A DNA stretch of 64,000 nt from Callorhinus ursinus (lineage: Eukaryota > Chordata > Mammalia > Carnivora > Otariidae): contig NW_020312867.1 of the NCBI RefSeq assembly GCF_003265705.1, forward strand, positions 7,999,470 to 8,063,469. The letters run 5' to 3'. The position numbers and the translations under genes were made by a program. The notes below the pieces were generated by a model. That model saw only the letters and a list, made by a program, of their open reading frames with translations. It was not told where the DNA came from and did not search any database. How positions within the stretch are numbered: the stretch's first letter is position 1; each line of letters starts with the position of its first letter. Of the stretch, positions 32,346 through 43,239 are shown piece after piece.

Positions 32346-32830
32346 TTGGCAACCATGCCCTGTTTTCTGCCCGTGTACTTTTGCCTTTGCAAGAGTGTTA
32401 GATAAACGGGATTCCACAGTATGTAGACTTTTGACTCGGCTTCTTTCACTCGGCATAACGCATTTGGGATTCATTCATGTTACATTTCTCAGAGGTCTGT
32501 TCCTTTTCATTGCTAAGTAGTATTCCAGCGTATGGATACACAGCGACTTATTTCTCATTCACCAGTTGAAAGGCATTTGGGTTATTTCCAGTTTGGCACG
32601 ATTATAAATAATGGTGCTATGAACCTGTGCACACAGGTCTTTGTGGGGACATAAGTTGTCCTTTTTCTAGGGTTGATATCTAACAGTGGAATTACTGGGT
32701 CATAGTGTAAGTATATTTATAATTCTACAAGAAACCGATGAACTTTTCCAACAGGACTGTACCATTTCACATTCCCACCAGCGCCTAGTATTGTCAGATG
32801 AAAAAATTGTCTTGGCCATTTACATAGGTA
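32345..32830 (-). mobile_element. L1 3'-end fragment (antisense, old)
   Basis: 'ggcttctttcactcggcata', 'gcgtatggatacacagcgac', 'gggttatttccagtttggca', 'gtggaattactgggtcatag' and 'ccacattcccaccagcgc'-type text mark the familiar antisense L1 3' region. Confidence 0.75.
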
Positions 32831-34300
32831 CGTAATGATCACAGGGTTATCGCAAGGATTGAACGAGAACGATGCCTCGCACGAGAATGTGTGCTCCCTG
32901 CCTCGGAAATGTCAGCTCTTTCTTCTGTTATCACTCTGGGGAAGCCAGGACATAACCAGCGCCGCAAAACTCCAAGGCCAGGTGGGCCAGGTGGGCCAGG
33001 CAGGGGCTCTGGGGAGCTGGCAGGCATGTGCCCATCCTGAAGGTCGGGGTCTGCAGGAAACAGCAAGGTAGAGGTTTGAGTGCAGGTGGCTTTCCAGGGA
33101 GTGGCCTTAGGATCTTAGGGGAGGGAGGGAAGCAGGGTCAGGCATTTGCAACAGCGGCCTCGGCCAGTCCCCAGTCCTGTCAGGAGCTCTGGAGCTGGGA
33201 CAGCCCTTCAGAGATGTCACACTGTGAGACAGGGAGGTCAGGCCTCTTCCCCCTGCCTTGACCAGGCTTTGGAGTGGCTGCCCCGGGGGGTGGGGAAGTC
33301 TTAGGTATAGCAGCCCCTTCAGCTGAACCACCAGCAGCCAAGGCCAGAGGCATGTGGGGTCTGGTGCCCGGATCCAGGTGACATCCACCAGCGGGGGAAG
33401 CCGCCCCACGTGGTCGGAGCTTCCAATTTTTCAAAACTAGCTGTAAATCTATGTGTTGAAGTTGTCTCCTTGTTTTTTAAAGTGCTGGAAACCCTTGCGG
33501 ACTTTTAGATCATGCTGCGAGGAGCTAAGGTGGCAGGCCTAAGGGCTGGGTGGGGCCTGGGGCTGCCTGCTGATGTCCCCGGGTGTGAAAGCTACTCTGT
33601 CACCTCTGATATCATGTTAACGTCCGGTTCCCCAAGGGGTGAGCTCTACGGGACAAGCGCCTTTGGGTTTTGCTCCGCACGGCATCCCCAGCGTATAGGG
33701 CAGGGCTTGGCATGAGCTGAAGAAGGAAGAGAAAGTGAAAGAGCGGAGAGCCAAACTGGGTGACTTGCTTCAGCTCACGGGGTATTTGCTTGCAGAGAAA
33801 GTCGTTAAGTTTTGAGATAATTTGTTACACAGCATCTGACAATGAATACCTTATTATGGAATGTATGTAATACATTTTATTACATACAATCACAATTTCT
33901 CTCACACCCACACATCAGATTCATCAAATTCTGTTACTTCACCCTTCAACACATATCCAGAATCCGAATACTTCCTCCCACCTCCAAAACCACCACCCGG
34001 GTCCACGGCCACCATCTGTACTCTCCTGGGTCATTGCCGAGCCTCCCCACTGGTCTCCCTGCCTCCCTCCTTCCCCTCACTGCATAGGTGGAACAGCCAT
34101 GGGAGAGGTGACCCCATGGCCTCTGGGGGCCTACAAGAGGCTTTGAGGAGGAGGCCTCTTTGGGGAAGCAGGGTGTTTATTAGGGCCTTTCTGAGGGGAG
34201 GTCTCTCCCTCACGCGGAGGAGTGGCTCCCGAGGGCCCAGGACACAGAGGGTGGTGTCGAGGCCAGGTGTGGTCCTGGTCACTTCATAGCACCCGGGGGT
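32831..34300. other. Unique sequence with an old repeat scrap
   Basis: 33860-34090 has 'aaccaccacccgggtccac' and 'ccactggtctccctgcctcc', suggestive of antisense L2-like sequence. The rest shows nothing I recognise. Confidence 0.45.
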
Positions 34301-34309
34301 CCTCGTACT

Positions 34310-34430
34310 TCGTACAGTTTGGAGCGCCCCCCTCCCCCGCCCCGGGCTAAGCGCATGCGTGTGGGAAGGGGTGTGCCCGTGTGCATTCCCCGCAGGGGCA
34401 GGGCGGGGCGGGGCCGGGCGTGTGTCCTGG
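34310..34430. promoter_or_regulatory. Small CpG-rich patch with an NRF1-like site and GC boxes
   Basis: 'aagcgcatgcgtgtgg' (about 34348-34363) resembles the NRF1 motif GCGCATGCGC. 'gggcggggcggggccgggcg' (34402-34421) gives overlapping GC boxes. No exon is attached to it on sequence evidence. Confidence 0.35.
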
Positions 34431-34431
34431 T

Positions 34432-34800
34432 TTAGAGCACAGGTCTAGTGTTCCGGGTGTGCGGTCGTGGGCAATTTGTCTAACCTCTTAGTGCCTCTAT
34501 TTCCTCTTCCATAACAGGAAACTAAAAATACTAATACATACCTCATAGGGCTATCGTGAGGATTTCATGACTTAATATGTGCAGAAGTGTTAGGACAGTA
34601 TTAGCACACGCAGGAATTACATAAGGGCTGGCTCTTAATATTATGGGCTAAGATCAAATCCTAGCTCTGCCATGGACATGCTGTGTGACCCGGTGCGGGT
34701 GATTTTGCCTCTCTGGGCTCAGTTTCCTCACCTGTAAAATGGGATCATATTGGCACTATCCATAGAGCTTTTGTGAGGATTCAAGGAGAAGCCATATGGG
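34432..34800 (+). repeat. Two MIR SINE fragments (sense)
   Basis: 34432-34620: 'ggtttagagcacaggtctag', 'ctaacctcttagtgcctcta', 'catagggctatcgtgaggat'. 34645-34800: 'atcaaatcctagctctgcca', 'ctgtgtgacccggtgcgggt', 'gtttcctcacctgtaaaatg'. Confidence 0.8.
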
Positions 34801-35072
34801 GAGGTCTCTCTTCATACAAGTATGGGAGCCTCTAGGTAGCTGCCTATGTGGCCATGGGCAGGCACTCCTGGGGCCTGGACTCTTACATCCACTCTGAATG
34901 GAGCCGCCTTCTGCAGGACCCCAAAGGATCCACCTTCCAGGCACACCCCTTTCTTGCCCATTTCCGCTTCTTGGGTTGCAGCGCCACCTTCTGGCCCAAA
35001 GCTACATTGCATCCAGAGCCGACCACCGGCTTGAGGGGAAGGGGATAGGCCTTTGGGCACGGCTGTGTGCAT

Positions 35073-35078
35073 CACACA

Positions 35079-35109
<31 letters not shown>

Positions 35110-35118
35110 GCGCGCGCA
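35073..35118. repeat. Compound (CA)11-(CG)n microsatellite
   Basis: Eleven CA steps followed by about twelve CG steps with no interruption: 46 bp of strict purine-pyrimidine alternation. A CG run of this length is unusual in methylated mammalian DNA and is a strong Z-DNA former. Confidence 0.95.
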
Positions 35119-35439
35119 ACACCAATGTAGGTATCAACCTTTCTCTGTAGAGCCTGAGCTTCAAGGGAGGTCACACAGAACCAGCTACTAGCTGGGGTTC
35201 ACATCCACATCCCCTTTCCCCCCACTCCAAACACCCTCCTAGGGTGAGTTCAAGTTCTGGACTTGCCCTTCCCCTTTACTTAGAGAGGAGCCAGGAGCTG
35301 AGGTTGGGGTCCTGGGAAGAATGTCAGGGCTGTCCCCCAGGACCCAGATTGAAGAAGGAAGAGCACTAGAATGAGAATCCCTAGGCTGGGGTCTCAGTCT
35401 GGCTCCCCCAACCACCAGTGGAGCAACATTTGGAAAATC

Positions 35440-35690
35440 CTTACCCATTTATTTTGGCCCTTACCATTTTGAATATAGTCACTGCAGGGAGAGCATTTAA
35501 CATGGGCATTAGGTTCTAATGTGAGGAGAAAATGCTAGAAACAGACAATTTTCTAAAACTCCAAAAAATCCTTTAAATCACCCATAAAGTACAGTTTTCT
35601 GAATGAGTCCTTTGCAGTAATAAGCACACTGGACATAAAGACGGTCAGTGTGTGGCAGCGATTGTAGAGGTTTGCAAACTCTGATTTTCC
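35440..35690. other. AT-rich unique block
   Basis: No repeat family recognised. It contains 'ttgaatatagtcactgcagg', 'aaatcacccataaagtacag' and 'tttgcagtaataagcacact'. The appearance would suit a conserved element, but I have no direct support. Confidence 0.3.
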
Positions 35691-35849
35691 ATTCAGCTCT
35701 CACTCAGATGTGTGGGATTCTGCCCACGCCCCCCGCATCTTGCTCGCTGCTGGGCTTATGTCCAGGCAGAATCACCCACACTATGTACCTTGTTCTCCCT
35801 TCTCTCTCTCTCCCTCTCTCTGGGCACACACAGTTGTATTTCTGAAGTT

Positions 35850-36085
35850 ACGTGATAAAAACAGCTAACATTTATGGAACATTTATTATGCATCATAATA
35901 AGTAAAGTTCTGAGCCCTTTACCTGCATTCATTCCTATCATCCTTCTAGAAACGCTTTGAGGTAGGTACTGTTTTTACAGATGGGGAAACGGAGGTACTG
36001 AAAGGTTAAGGAACTAGCCCAAGGTCATACAGCCAGTGAATGGTAGAATCTGGACCAGAACCCACACTCTAAACTGTCCTGCTAC
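35850..36085 (-). repeat. MIR SINE, long fragment (antisense)
   Basis: 'acatttatggaacatttatt', 'ctttgaggtaggtactgttt', 'acagatggggaaacggaggt', 'gcccaaggtcatacagccag' and 'cagaacccacactctaaact'. Confidence 0.85.
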
Positions 36086-36429
36086 CCGCTTGAATGGAAA
36101 CCCTGTGGGAGGCATGGGTACATGTCTGTGGGGCCACTGGCTCCATCGGGCAGGCTAGAACCTGGCCTGTGTCATCTGCGTATCCCCAGGACTGGTCCCT
36201 TCTCGCCAGGACCCACTCAGGGTGTGTGCTCAGTAATTGTTGGACAAATGCACATGGCTCACTGAGCCCCAGTGTCTTCACCTGTCAGACTGGAGTCACA
36301 GCGCTTCCGATGGATTGCTGGAAGCCCCTGTGAACTGTGAGTGGGCAACCTCTCTTTAAAGACCCTCCATTCTCCCTCACCCACTTCCTGTTCATCCCTG
36401 CCTCGGGCTTTCAGTCTGCTCCATCTGGT

Positions 36430-36625
36430 GACTTGCACCAACCCGGGTGAGCTGATTATGTGCATATTTGCCAACGCTGCATTCAACATCATAGTTGTAG
36501 CTTGAAATCAGCAACAGGGAGAGTATTTACACTGTGGAAATTGGCAATGGTACAAATAGGATGATTTCCCCTTAGAGGTGTTAAACATTTCCTGCTGCCA
36601 GGACCAAATGGGTCCTCTAGAGACT
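36430..36625. promoter_or_regulatory. Candidate conserved element with POU-like sites
   Basis: Non-repetitive block with 'attatgtgcatatttgccaa' (36455-36474), which holds TGCATATTTGC, a POU-dimer-like arrangement, and further 'gaaatcagcaacaggg' and 'ttggcaatggtacaaatagg'. It differs in style from the flanking MIR. Conservation is not tested. Confidence 0.3.
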
Positions 36626-36639
36626 ACCTCCAGGGAGCA

Positions 36640-36850
36640 GCGTGGTGGAGTGATCACACCTGTTGGCTCTGGAGCCAGATCGTCTGGGTTCCAAGTCCAG
36701 CCCTGTCACTTACCAGCTGTGTGATCTGGTTCAGTCATTTAGCCTCCTTGAGCCTCATTCATCTCATCCAGAAGACAATTCCCTTTTTCATTAAGGATTC
36801 AATGCAAGCATCCATGTACATGTTCCCTCAATGAATGTTATTTATGAATA
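36640..36850 (+). repeat. MIR SINE (sense)
   Basis: 'agcgtggtggagtgatcaca', 'ctctggagccagatcgtctg', 'ccctgtcacttaccagctgt', 'ccttgagcctcattcatctc' and 'ccctcaatgaatgttattta'. Confidence 0.8.
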
Positions 36851-37199
36851 TTCCAAATCAGCCTGGGAGGCGGGTGAATGTTCTTGTTTTCCCATCTGAG
36901 GGAAGGGGGTGATGGCAATGGGATTTGCAACGTCAAAGGGGAACCTCAGAGAAGGGCAATGTGTTACCGCAGGTTGAGGACCTAATGGAGGGTGTCTTGA
37001 GCACTGGCAGGCCAGATCTTTGTAAGCCAGTACGGGCTGTGTGCATGGCGACTGGCGGACAAGGACCTCCTTCAGTTCTTTGGAGGGAGGGCTGCTGTTA
37101 GCTCTTAAGTCTGGGACAGTTTTGGGGGGAAGCAGGTGATCTAACCAACAATTATCTCTGCCTTCCCCTCCCCTTCCTTCTTGCTAGCAAGCACTCCTA

Positions 37200-37435
37200 G
37201 AGGGATGTTGTGGGGTTGGTGACACATGAGATGTAATGTATATAACGAGAATAGTACAAATAGGGAGAAGGCATACAGCTATATAGGAGTAACATTTCTG
37301 TATCTGCCATTAAGGTAGTATAAATCTGAAATAGATTCTGACAAGTGAAGATGTACATGGTAAGCCTAAAGCAATCATTAAAAAAAAAGTGAAAAAAAAT
37401 TAAAAAGCTGGAAGTTTGTAGAAAACTCTCAGGGC
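37200..37435 (+). mobile_element. L1 5'-region-like fragment (sense, old)
   Basis: 'agctatataggagtaacatt', 'aggtagtataaatctgaaat' and 'taagcctaaagcaatcatta' resemble the region upstream of ORF1 in old L1 elements. Low certainty. Confidence 0.4.
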
Positions 37436-37479
37436 ATCTGTCTAAGCATGACTTCACATCACCCTTTTGTGAGCACTAA

Positions 37480-37720
37480 GTTTGTTAACTCATAGGAAGC
37501 ACTTGGAAAAGTACTCAGCATGCAGTAAGCATGTGATAAGTTTCAGTTGTTCTTATCCTCACAATGATTTTATGGGGCAAGCTTCTTTACTTTCCCTATT
37601 ATACAGGTAAGGAGACAGAGACGCAGAGATGGACAGTAAATTGCCTGAGGTCACACAGCAAATAAGCAGGGGAACCAGATCAGAACCCACGTTTGTTAGA
37701 CTTCAAAGCCTCACACCAGT
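37480..37720 (-). repeat. MIR SINE fragment (antisense)
   Basis: 'tcttatcctcacaatgattt', 'tatacaggtaaggagacaga', 'attgcctgaggtcacacagc' and 'accagatcagaacccacgtt'. Confidence 0.75.
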
Positions 37721-37987
37721 GCATAGAGAGGCAGTTCTGAGGACTCTCATCACTGTGTTGTTTTCAGTAGCTTAAAATCAGACACAATGCAGATGTCCAC
37801 CAACAGCAGCTATTCTGTAAACCCTGGCATGCACAGCCAGGAAGTGCTTTGTACTGGGTATGAGAAATGAGGTCACCCTATACACAGGGACGTGGGACCG
37901 TCTTCAAGATTCTGTTCAGTAAAAAGAACACCTGAAAAAAAAGTTCCACAACCCACAGGAAACAAAGCCAAATATTCCATAAAATCT

Positions 37988-37991
<4 letters not shown>

Positions 37992-38038
<47 letters not shown>
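37992..38038. repeat. (GT)n microsatellite, about 23 units
   Basis: Uninterrupted GT run. A second, shorter run of about 10 units lies at 38277-38296. Confidence 0.95.
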
Positions 38039-38039
<1 letters not shown>

Positions 38040-38339
38040 CCTATAGAGGCTCATACGAAGCAGATGAAGGTGATTTAAACAATAGGATCTATTTATAGGA
38101 CCCTCCCTTTCTTTAGACTTATATTTTTATTGAGTTTTGAGATAACACATACTCAAAGAAAAAAATTCAGAGTACAGCAAAGTGTCAAGAAGAAAAAAAA
38201 ATCACCAGAAATCCCTTTCTCCAGAATTAACTAGGCTAACATGTTGGTGTATGTCTTTCCAGGCTTCTGTGTGACGGTGTGTGTGTGTGTGTGTGTAGGC
38301 ATATACGTACATATAGAAACATATCCATATGACTATGAG

Positions 38340-38792
38340 AATTCTGCTGCTCTAACAAAGTGTCCCCCACATTGTAGAAGCTTAAACAACATAGAAGTTT
38401 ATTTCTCTGCCACATTAAATCTGGGTTCCCCGTAGAATAGTGGCTCCATAATCATCAGGATTGCAGCCTCCTTCTATATTCTTGCTGTATTTTCTCATCC
38501 TGTGGCTTCCTCCTCATGGTCTAAGATGACTGCTCCAGATCCAGCTATCACATCTGCATTACTAGCGGCAGGAAGGGGAAATGGGAAATGGAGATCCCGC
38601 CTCTTCCTTTTAAATATACAACCAGAAGCTGTGCACATTATCGTTGGTAACATCCCATTTGTCTGAATGCAGTCACGTGGCCATCCCTTACTACAGGGAA
38701 GCCTGGTAACTGGGGTCTTTACTCTGGGCTGCCACGCACCCAGCTGAAAGTCATGGGTTCTAGGACTATGAAAGAAATGGGAGAATGGACAC
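38340..38792. repeat. Old interspersed repeat, family not assigned (copy 3 of 3)
   Basis: 'agcttaaacaacatagaagt', 'ttatttctctgccacattaa', 'ctaagatgactgctccagat', 'ccagctatcacatctgcatt' and 'gtcacgtggccatcccttac' share order with 1890-2360 and 28105-28495. Confidence 0.5.
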
Positions 38793-38807
38793 CATAGAAT
38801 TCATTCT

Positions 38808-38943
38808 TTAAAAATTTTTATTGTTATGTTAATCATCACATATTACATCGTTCGATTTTGATGCAGTGTTCCATGATTCATTGTTTGTGTATAACACCCA
38901 GGGCTCCACGCAGAACGTGCCCTCTTTAATACCCATCACCAGG
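38808..38943 (-). mobile_element. Severely truncated young L1 3' end with 15-bp target duplication
   Basis: About 136 bp: 'gttatgttaatcatcacata', 'gttccatgattcattgtttg' and 'gcagaacgtgccctctttaa', the antisense of the same carnivore L1 3' end seen at 15168. The duplication 'catagaattcattct' is perfect (38793-38807 and 38944-38958). Confidence 0.93.
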
Positions 38944-39428
38944 CATAGAATTCATTCTGTTAATAATAATAGCTTCCTCCATCAAGACAGTTCTGTATCT
39001 TACATTCTAACCATTGAACCCAGGGACCCAGAGGACGCTGGCTTGGGCCAAACTGCTAGTTGTAACAGAGCAGCCTGTCTTTCTTCAGGCATAGCCAGGA
39101 GCTAGCTGCCTCTGCACATACGGAATTTTCAACTGAAAGCCATTTCCAGATGGAAGGCAGAGTCCTGGCAACATCAACATTTACCATGGCATTTCCTCCA
39201 GACTTTTCCCCGTTGCCATCATGAAGAGAATCAGGAAAGGCCATTCCATTGCAAAATCAGAGTTGTAAGACGATGATGTGTGTCCCAGACCCTCTCTGGC
39301 AAGTTTTGACCCCTCTGCTGATCATTCTTAAAATGATACCATTAGTCTGCGCATGTGTAAATCCCATCCTGCCTACAAAAGCACTCATTTTTTTGTTCCT
39401 TCTTTTCACTTCCAGAGGAGGAGTTTGA

Positions 39429-39432
<4 letters not shown>

Positions 39433-39480
<48 letters not shown>
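39433..39480. repeat. (GT)n microsatellite, 24 units
   Basis: Forty-eight bases of uninterrupted GT, abutting the antisense L1 fragment. Confidence 0.95.
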
Positions 39481-39482
<2 letters not shown>

Positions 39483-39484
39483 TG

Positions 39485-40330
39485 AGAACATTTAAGATCT
39501 ACTCTCTTAGCCACTTTCAAGTGTACAATACAGTATCGTTAACTATAGTCACCCCACTCTACATTGCATCCCCAGAAAGCATTCCTCTTATAACTGTAAG
39601 TTTGTATCCTTTGACCAACATCTCCTCATTCCCCCTGCCCCCACCAGCCCCCAGCAACCACCCATCTCCTCTCAGTTTCTGGGAGTTCCGTTTTTTTTAG
39701 ATCCCACATGTGAGATGGAATAGTAGTTGTCTTTTTCTGTCTGACTAATTTCATTTAGCAGAATGCCCTCAAGCCCCATCCATGTTGCCACAAATGGCAA
39801 CATTTCCTTTTGTTTTTTTTTTTAAGGCTGAATAATATTCATGTATGCATAATACATTTTCTTTATCCATTCATCTGTGGATGGACAGTGGGATTGTTTC
39901 TATGTCTTGGCTACTGTGAATAGTGCTGCCATGAACATGGAGTGCAGAGCTCTCTTTGGTAGAGGTATTTTATTTCCTTAAGATATATACCCAGAAGCGG
40001 GATGGCTGGATCCTAGGGTAGCTCTATTTTTAACTGTTTGAGGAACCTCCATACTGTTTTCGAGAGGGGCTGCACCAGTTTGCATTCCCACCAACAGGGC
40101 ACGAGGGTTCCTTTTTCTCCACATTCTCGCCAAGACTTGTCATCTCTTGTCTTTCTGATATGAGCCATTCTAACAGTTGTGAGGTGCTGTCTCATTGCGG
40201 TTTTGATTTGCAGTTCCCTGATGATGAGTGATACTGAACTTTTCTTCATGAACCTGTCAGCCATAAATATGTCTTCTTTGGAAAAATGTCTGTTCGGGTC
40301 TTTTGCCCATTTTTAATGGGATTTTTTTTT
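39485..40330 (-). mobile_element. L1 3' end (antisense, mid-age)
   Basis: 'cagtatcgttaactatagtc', 'atctcctcattccccctgcc', 'ctgtggatggacagtgggat', 'gttcctttttctccacattc', 'tctttggaaaaatgtctgtt' and 'tcttttgcccatttttaatg' form a continuous antisense L1 3' region of about 850 bp. Confidence 0.85.
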
Positions 40331-41435
40331 TTTATATTGAATTGTATGAGGCTGCCTCTTTCTTCCTACCTTTTGCTGAATCTCTTCCCATTCTCTGCTT
40401 TTAAGGTCTCATGTCATTAGATTGGGCCTACCCAGGAAATCCAAAATAATCTGTTTTAAGGTCTGTAACCTTGACTCCATCACCAAAGTCCCTTTTGCTA
40501 TGCAATGTAACATATATACAGGTTTCAGGAATTGGGGTGTGTGCATCTTTGGAGGTGCCATTCTGCTCACCCCTAAACTATATTTGCTGAGCCCTTCTTA
40601 GGGAGAGGCACTCTCTGTGCTCGGGTCTAGGAGGCTCTGGGTAAATGTCTCTCAGAGTTCACTACTCCAGAAAAATGGTGGGAGGGAATGTCTTCTGGGG
40701 ACCCCCCACTTCGGGATTTTGGGTGGCCAACTTCAAACCATAGCAGCCCCTCTTGCTCTGGTTCTCTGGGCAGAAGCTAGAACCCCACTCCTCCCCATAT
40801 TCATACCCCTTCAGCTCCCATCCACTACCCTGGGATGAAAGGAGGGTCACCCTGTCCTTTTTCTGTACAGACCCTATGCTCAGTCAGTCATCCATCACCA
40901 GAAAAAAATTCTAAGGAGGCCAACAGAAAGGACAAATCGTGTATTTCAGTCTGTGTGTTATACCGTTCCCCCCCCCGCCCCAGGGTGCCTGTAGTAGTTT
41001 CTGAACCTGTTCGCATCTGCTGTGGTCCTTGCAATGTCACTACCCACCCCCAAACCCCATACAGGCCAACACAACCCTCCACCCCTTCATAACCTTGGCC
41101 TCTAAGGTCCCTCCCTCTGCAAGCTGCTTGCTGCCCCCCACCCCACAGCTTTTGCAAGTCAGTTTCTGCTGCCGGGAGCACACCCTCCTTCTGGCTTTGC
41201 CCCCTTCCCTCCCACTGCCCTAAGATACCAGCTCAGGGACATCCTAGGGGAACCCGCCCACCTGCTGCCAACCCCAGGCTGAATCCAGAGTCCTGAGCTC
41301 ATTCTTCAGGGAACTTATTTGGTTGGAGGGCAGAGAGGGCAGGTGACTCGGTCACCCTAGCAACCGGGTTTAACTTGGGGAGGGCAGGGGCGGGAGGGCC
41401 ATCCAGGGTCTTTAGTAGATGTTCTCAGAAAGTAG
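40331..41435. other. Mostly unique sequence with old repeat debris
   Basis: 40331-40600 ('tctcatgtcattagattggg', 'tgtaaccttgactccatcac') looks like an old LTR or LINE remnant. 41020-41280 resembles antisense L2-like text. No gene supported. Confidence 0.4.
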
Positions 41436-41439
41436 AAGC

Positions 41440-41640
41440 TTTTAATGACATTTATTGAGCACTTGCTGTTTGCGGGTGTGGCGCTAAGCTCACTGCACTT
41501 ATTAATAAGGTCATGCAACCCTCACAGCAACCCCGGTTGGGAGATGCTCTTATTGTCCCCATTGTACGGAGGAGACTGTGGAGAGCGGACTCATGAGCCT
41601 TCGCTTAAAGGCTGTCAATGTCATAAAGACCTCCAAGGAT
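41440..41640 (-). repeat. MIR SINE (antisense)
   Basis: 'gacatttattgagcacttgc', 'taaggtcatgcaaccctcac' and 'gtccccattgtacggaggag'. Confidence 0.75.
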
Positions 41641-41697
41641 GGTGGGTGAAAGCAAAACCATAGAGAGGTCCAAACACAAATAAAAATGGGCAAAAGA

Positions 41698-41872
41698 GGG
41701 TGCTTGGGTGGCTCAGTGGGTTGAGCGTCCGCCTTCGGCCCAGGTCATGATCTTGGGTCCTGGGATGGAGCCCCACATCAGGCTCCCTGCTCAGTGGGGA
41801 GTCTGCTTCTTCCTCTCCCTCTGCTCTTCCACTTGTGCTAGGGTCTCTCTCAAATAAATAATATATTTTTTA
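41698..41872 (+). mobile_element. Carnivore SINE
   Basis: Head 'gggtgcttgggtggctcagt', tail 'caaataaataatatattttt'. Imperfect duplication 'aaaatgggcaaaaga' before against 'aaaatgggccaaaga' after. Confidence 0.95.
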
Positions 41873-43235
41873 AAAAATGGGCCAAAGACCCAAACAGACA
41901 TTTTTCCAAAGAGGACATACTTATGGCCGACAGGTTCATGGAAAGAAGTTCAACATCATCACTCACGGAGGTGCCTTTTCCAAATACCCTGTCACCCTGT
42001 CCCCTAGTCCTTGACAGAACCCATTAGCATGGCTAACTCCATACTCTGCATGCTCTTCTGCATCCCCTTTCTCTGTGTGTGTAAATAATCTTGGAACATC
42101 TTCTCACATCAGTACAGAGAGATCGTCTCCTTGCTCATTATCCACTCCAACATCCTTTCTGGGAGGGAATGATTGAAAACAACCCAAATGCCCTTGTCAG
42201 GGCAAATACAAATAAAACTTCTCCCTGGTGCCAAAAAGGGAGACATCCCCTCTCCCTTTTCTTAGAGCATCTACTTTAGAAAACTTGCAAATTTTTTCCC
42301 TGCTCCTATTCAAGTCTTTTAAAAAAAAGCTGAATAAGCCTCTAGCCATTTTTACCTCCCAGGATCACTTTTCTCAAAGACATCTCTTTATAACGTATAT
42401 AAGACCATCTCTTTATAATGTATATATATAAGACCATCTCTTTATAATGTAAACGTGAAGAAAGTCAGTGCCCCCATCACCCAGCCTCTGGGCGAGGGTA
42501 GGAGCCTAACATCAGTGTTTGGCTTCAAGTTGCGAAAAACCTCCTCATGAAGACATGAATTTCTTTTTCCTGCGGATAAAGACAGTTAGCTAACCCCGAT
42601 AGCCATCCCAATTACTAGGCGAATTCAGGATGAACGATGTGACCTTCCCTTGAGGACCAGCTACCATTTGAGAATATGGATGTAGTAGGTTGTATCTTCT
42701 GGACGATGTGAAAGGAGGGGTTTCTTTCTGCCTTTGCAAGCTTTTCAGTTGATTGTCTGTGCTGTGCACCCATAATCTGGTTTAACGCTTATTTAGTAAT
42801 AAAATGGTTTTCTTTCTCTTCTGCTTTTGTGGAGAGGTTTTCTGGTTGGCGGGAGATTTTTGTTTTAAATTTTGTCTCCAATACCTTCAAATGTCTTTCT
42901 ACAGAGGGCTGGTTCCATAAATTTGGTACCTCCCCACAATGGAATACTATATGGTCACGACCAAGAGCCAGAACCTTCTCTCCATTTTAATTGTTGAGCG
43001 AAAGTGCAAGGTACACGGTAGTTTGGTACTTTTTCTGTAAAAAGAGTCTGTATTTGTACTTGCATAACTCTGCAAGAGTGAACAAGAAACTAGTAAAAGT
43101 GCTTGTGTGTGTGCACGTGCACATGCGTGTGTGTCTTTGTGTGTGTTGAGAGGAACTGGGCAGATGGGGGACAGGAGAGAAGGAATTTTTTTGCTGAACA
43201 TTTTGTATTTTCTGATTTTTGAAACATGTGACTAC
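41873..43235 (+). mobile_element. Scattered L1 fragments (sense) and AT-rich sequence
   Basis: 41890-41965 has 'cagacatttttccaaagagg' and 'ggaaagaagttcaacatcat', sense L1 ORF2-end text. 42905-43230 has 'caatggaatactatatggtc' and similar. The middle part (41970-42900) is mostly unclassified. Confidence 0.5.
42378..42455. repeat. Three-unit minisatellite
   Basis: Units at 42378-42401, 42402-42430 and 42431-42455 share 'catctctttataa', separated by TA-rich linkers of varying length. Confidence 0.8.
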
Positions 43236-43239
43236 ATTA

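Noticed and set aside
35073..39480. CRISPR-like or satellite arrays
   Set aside because: The repeats are simple dinucleotide microsatellites without spacers. CRISPR is not expected in a mammalian genome.
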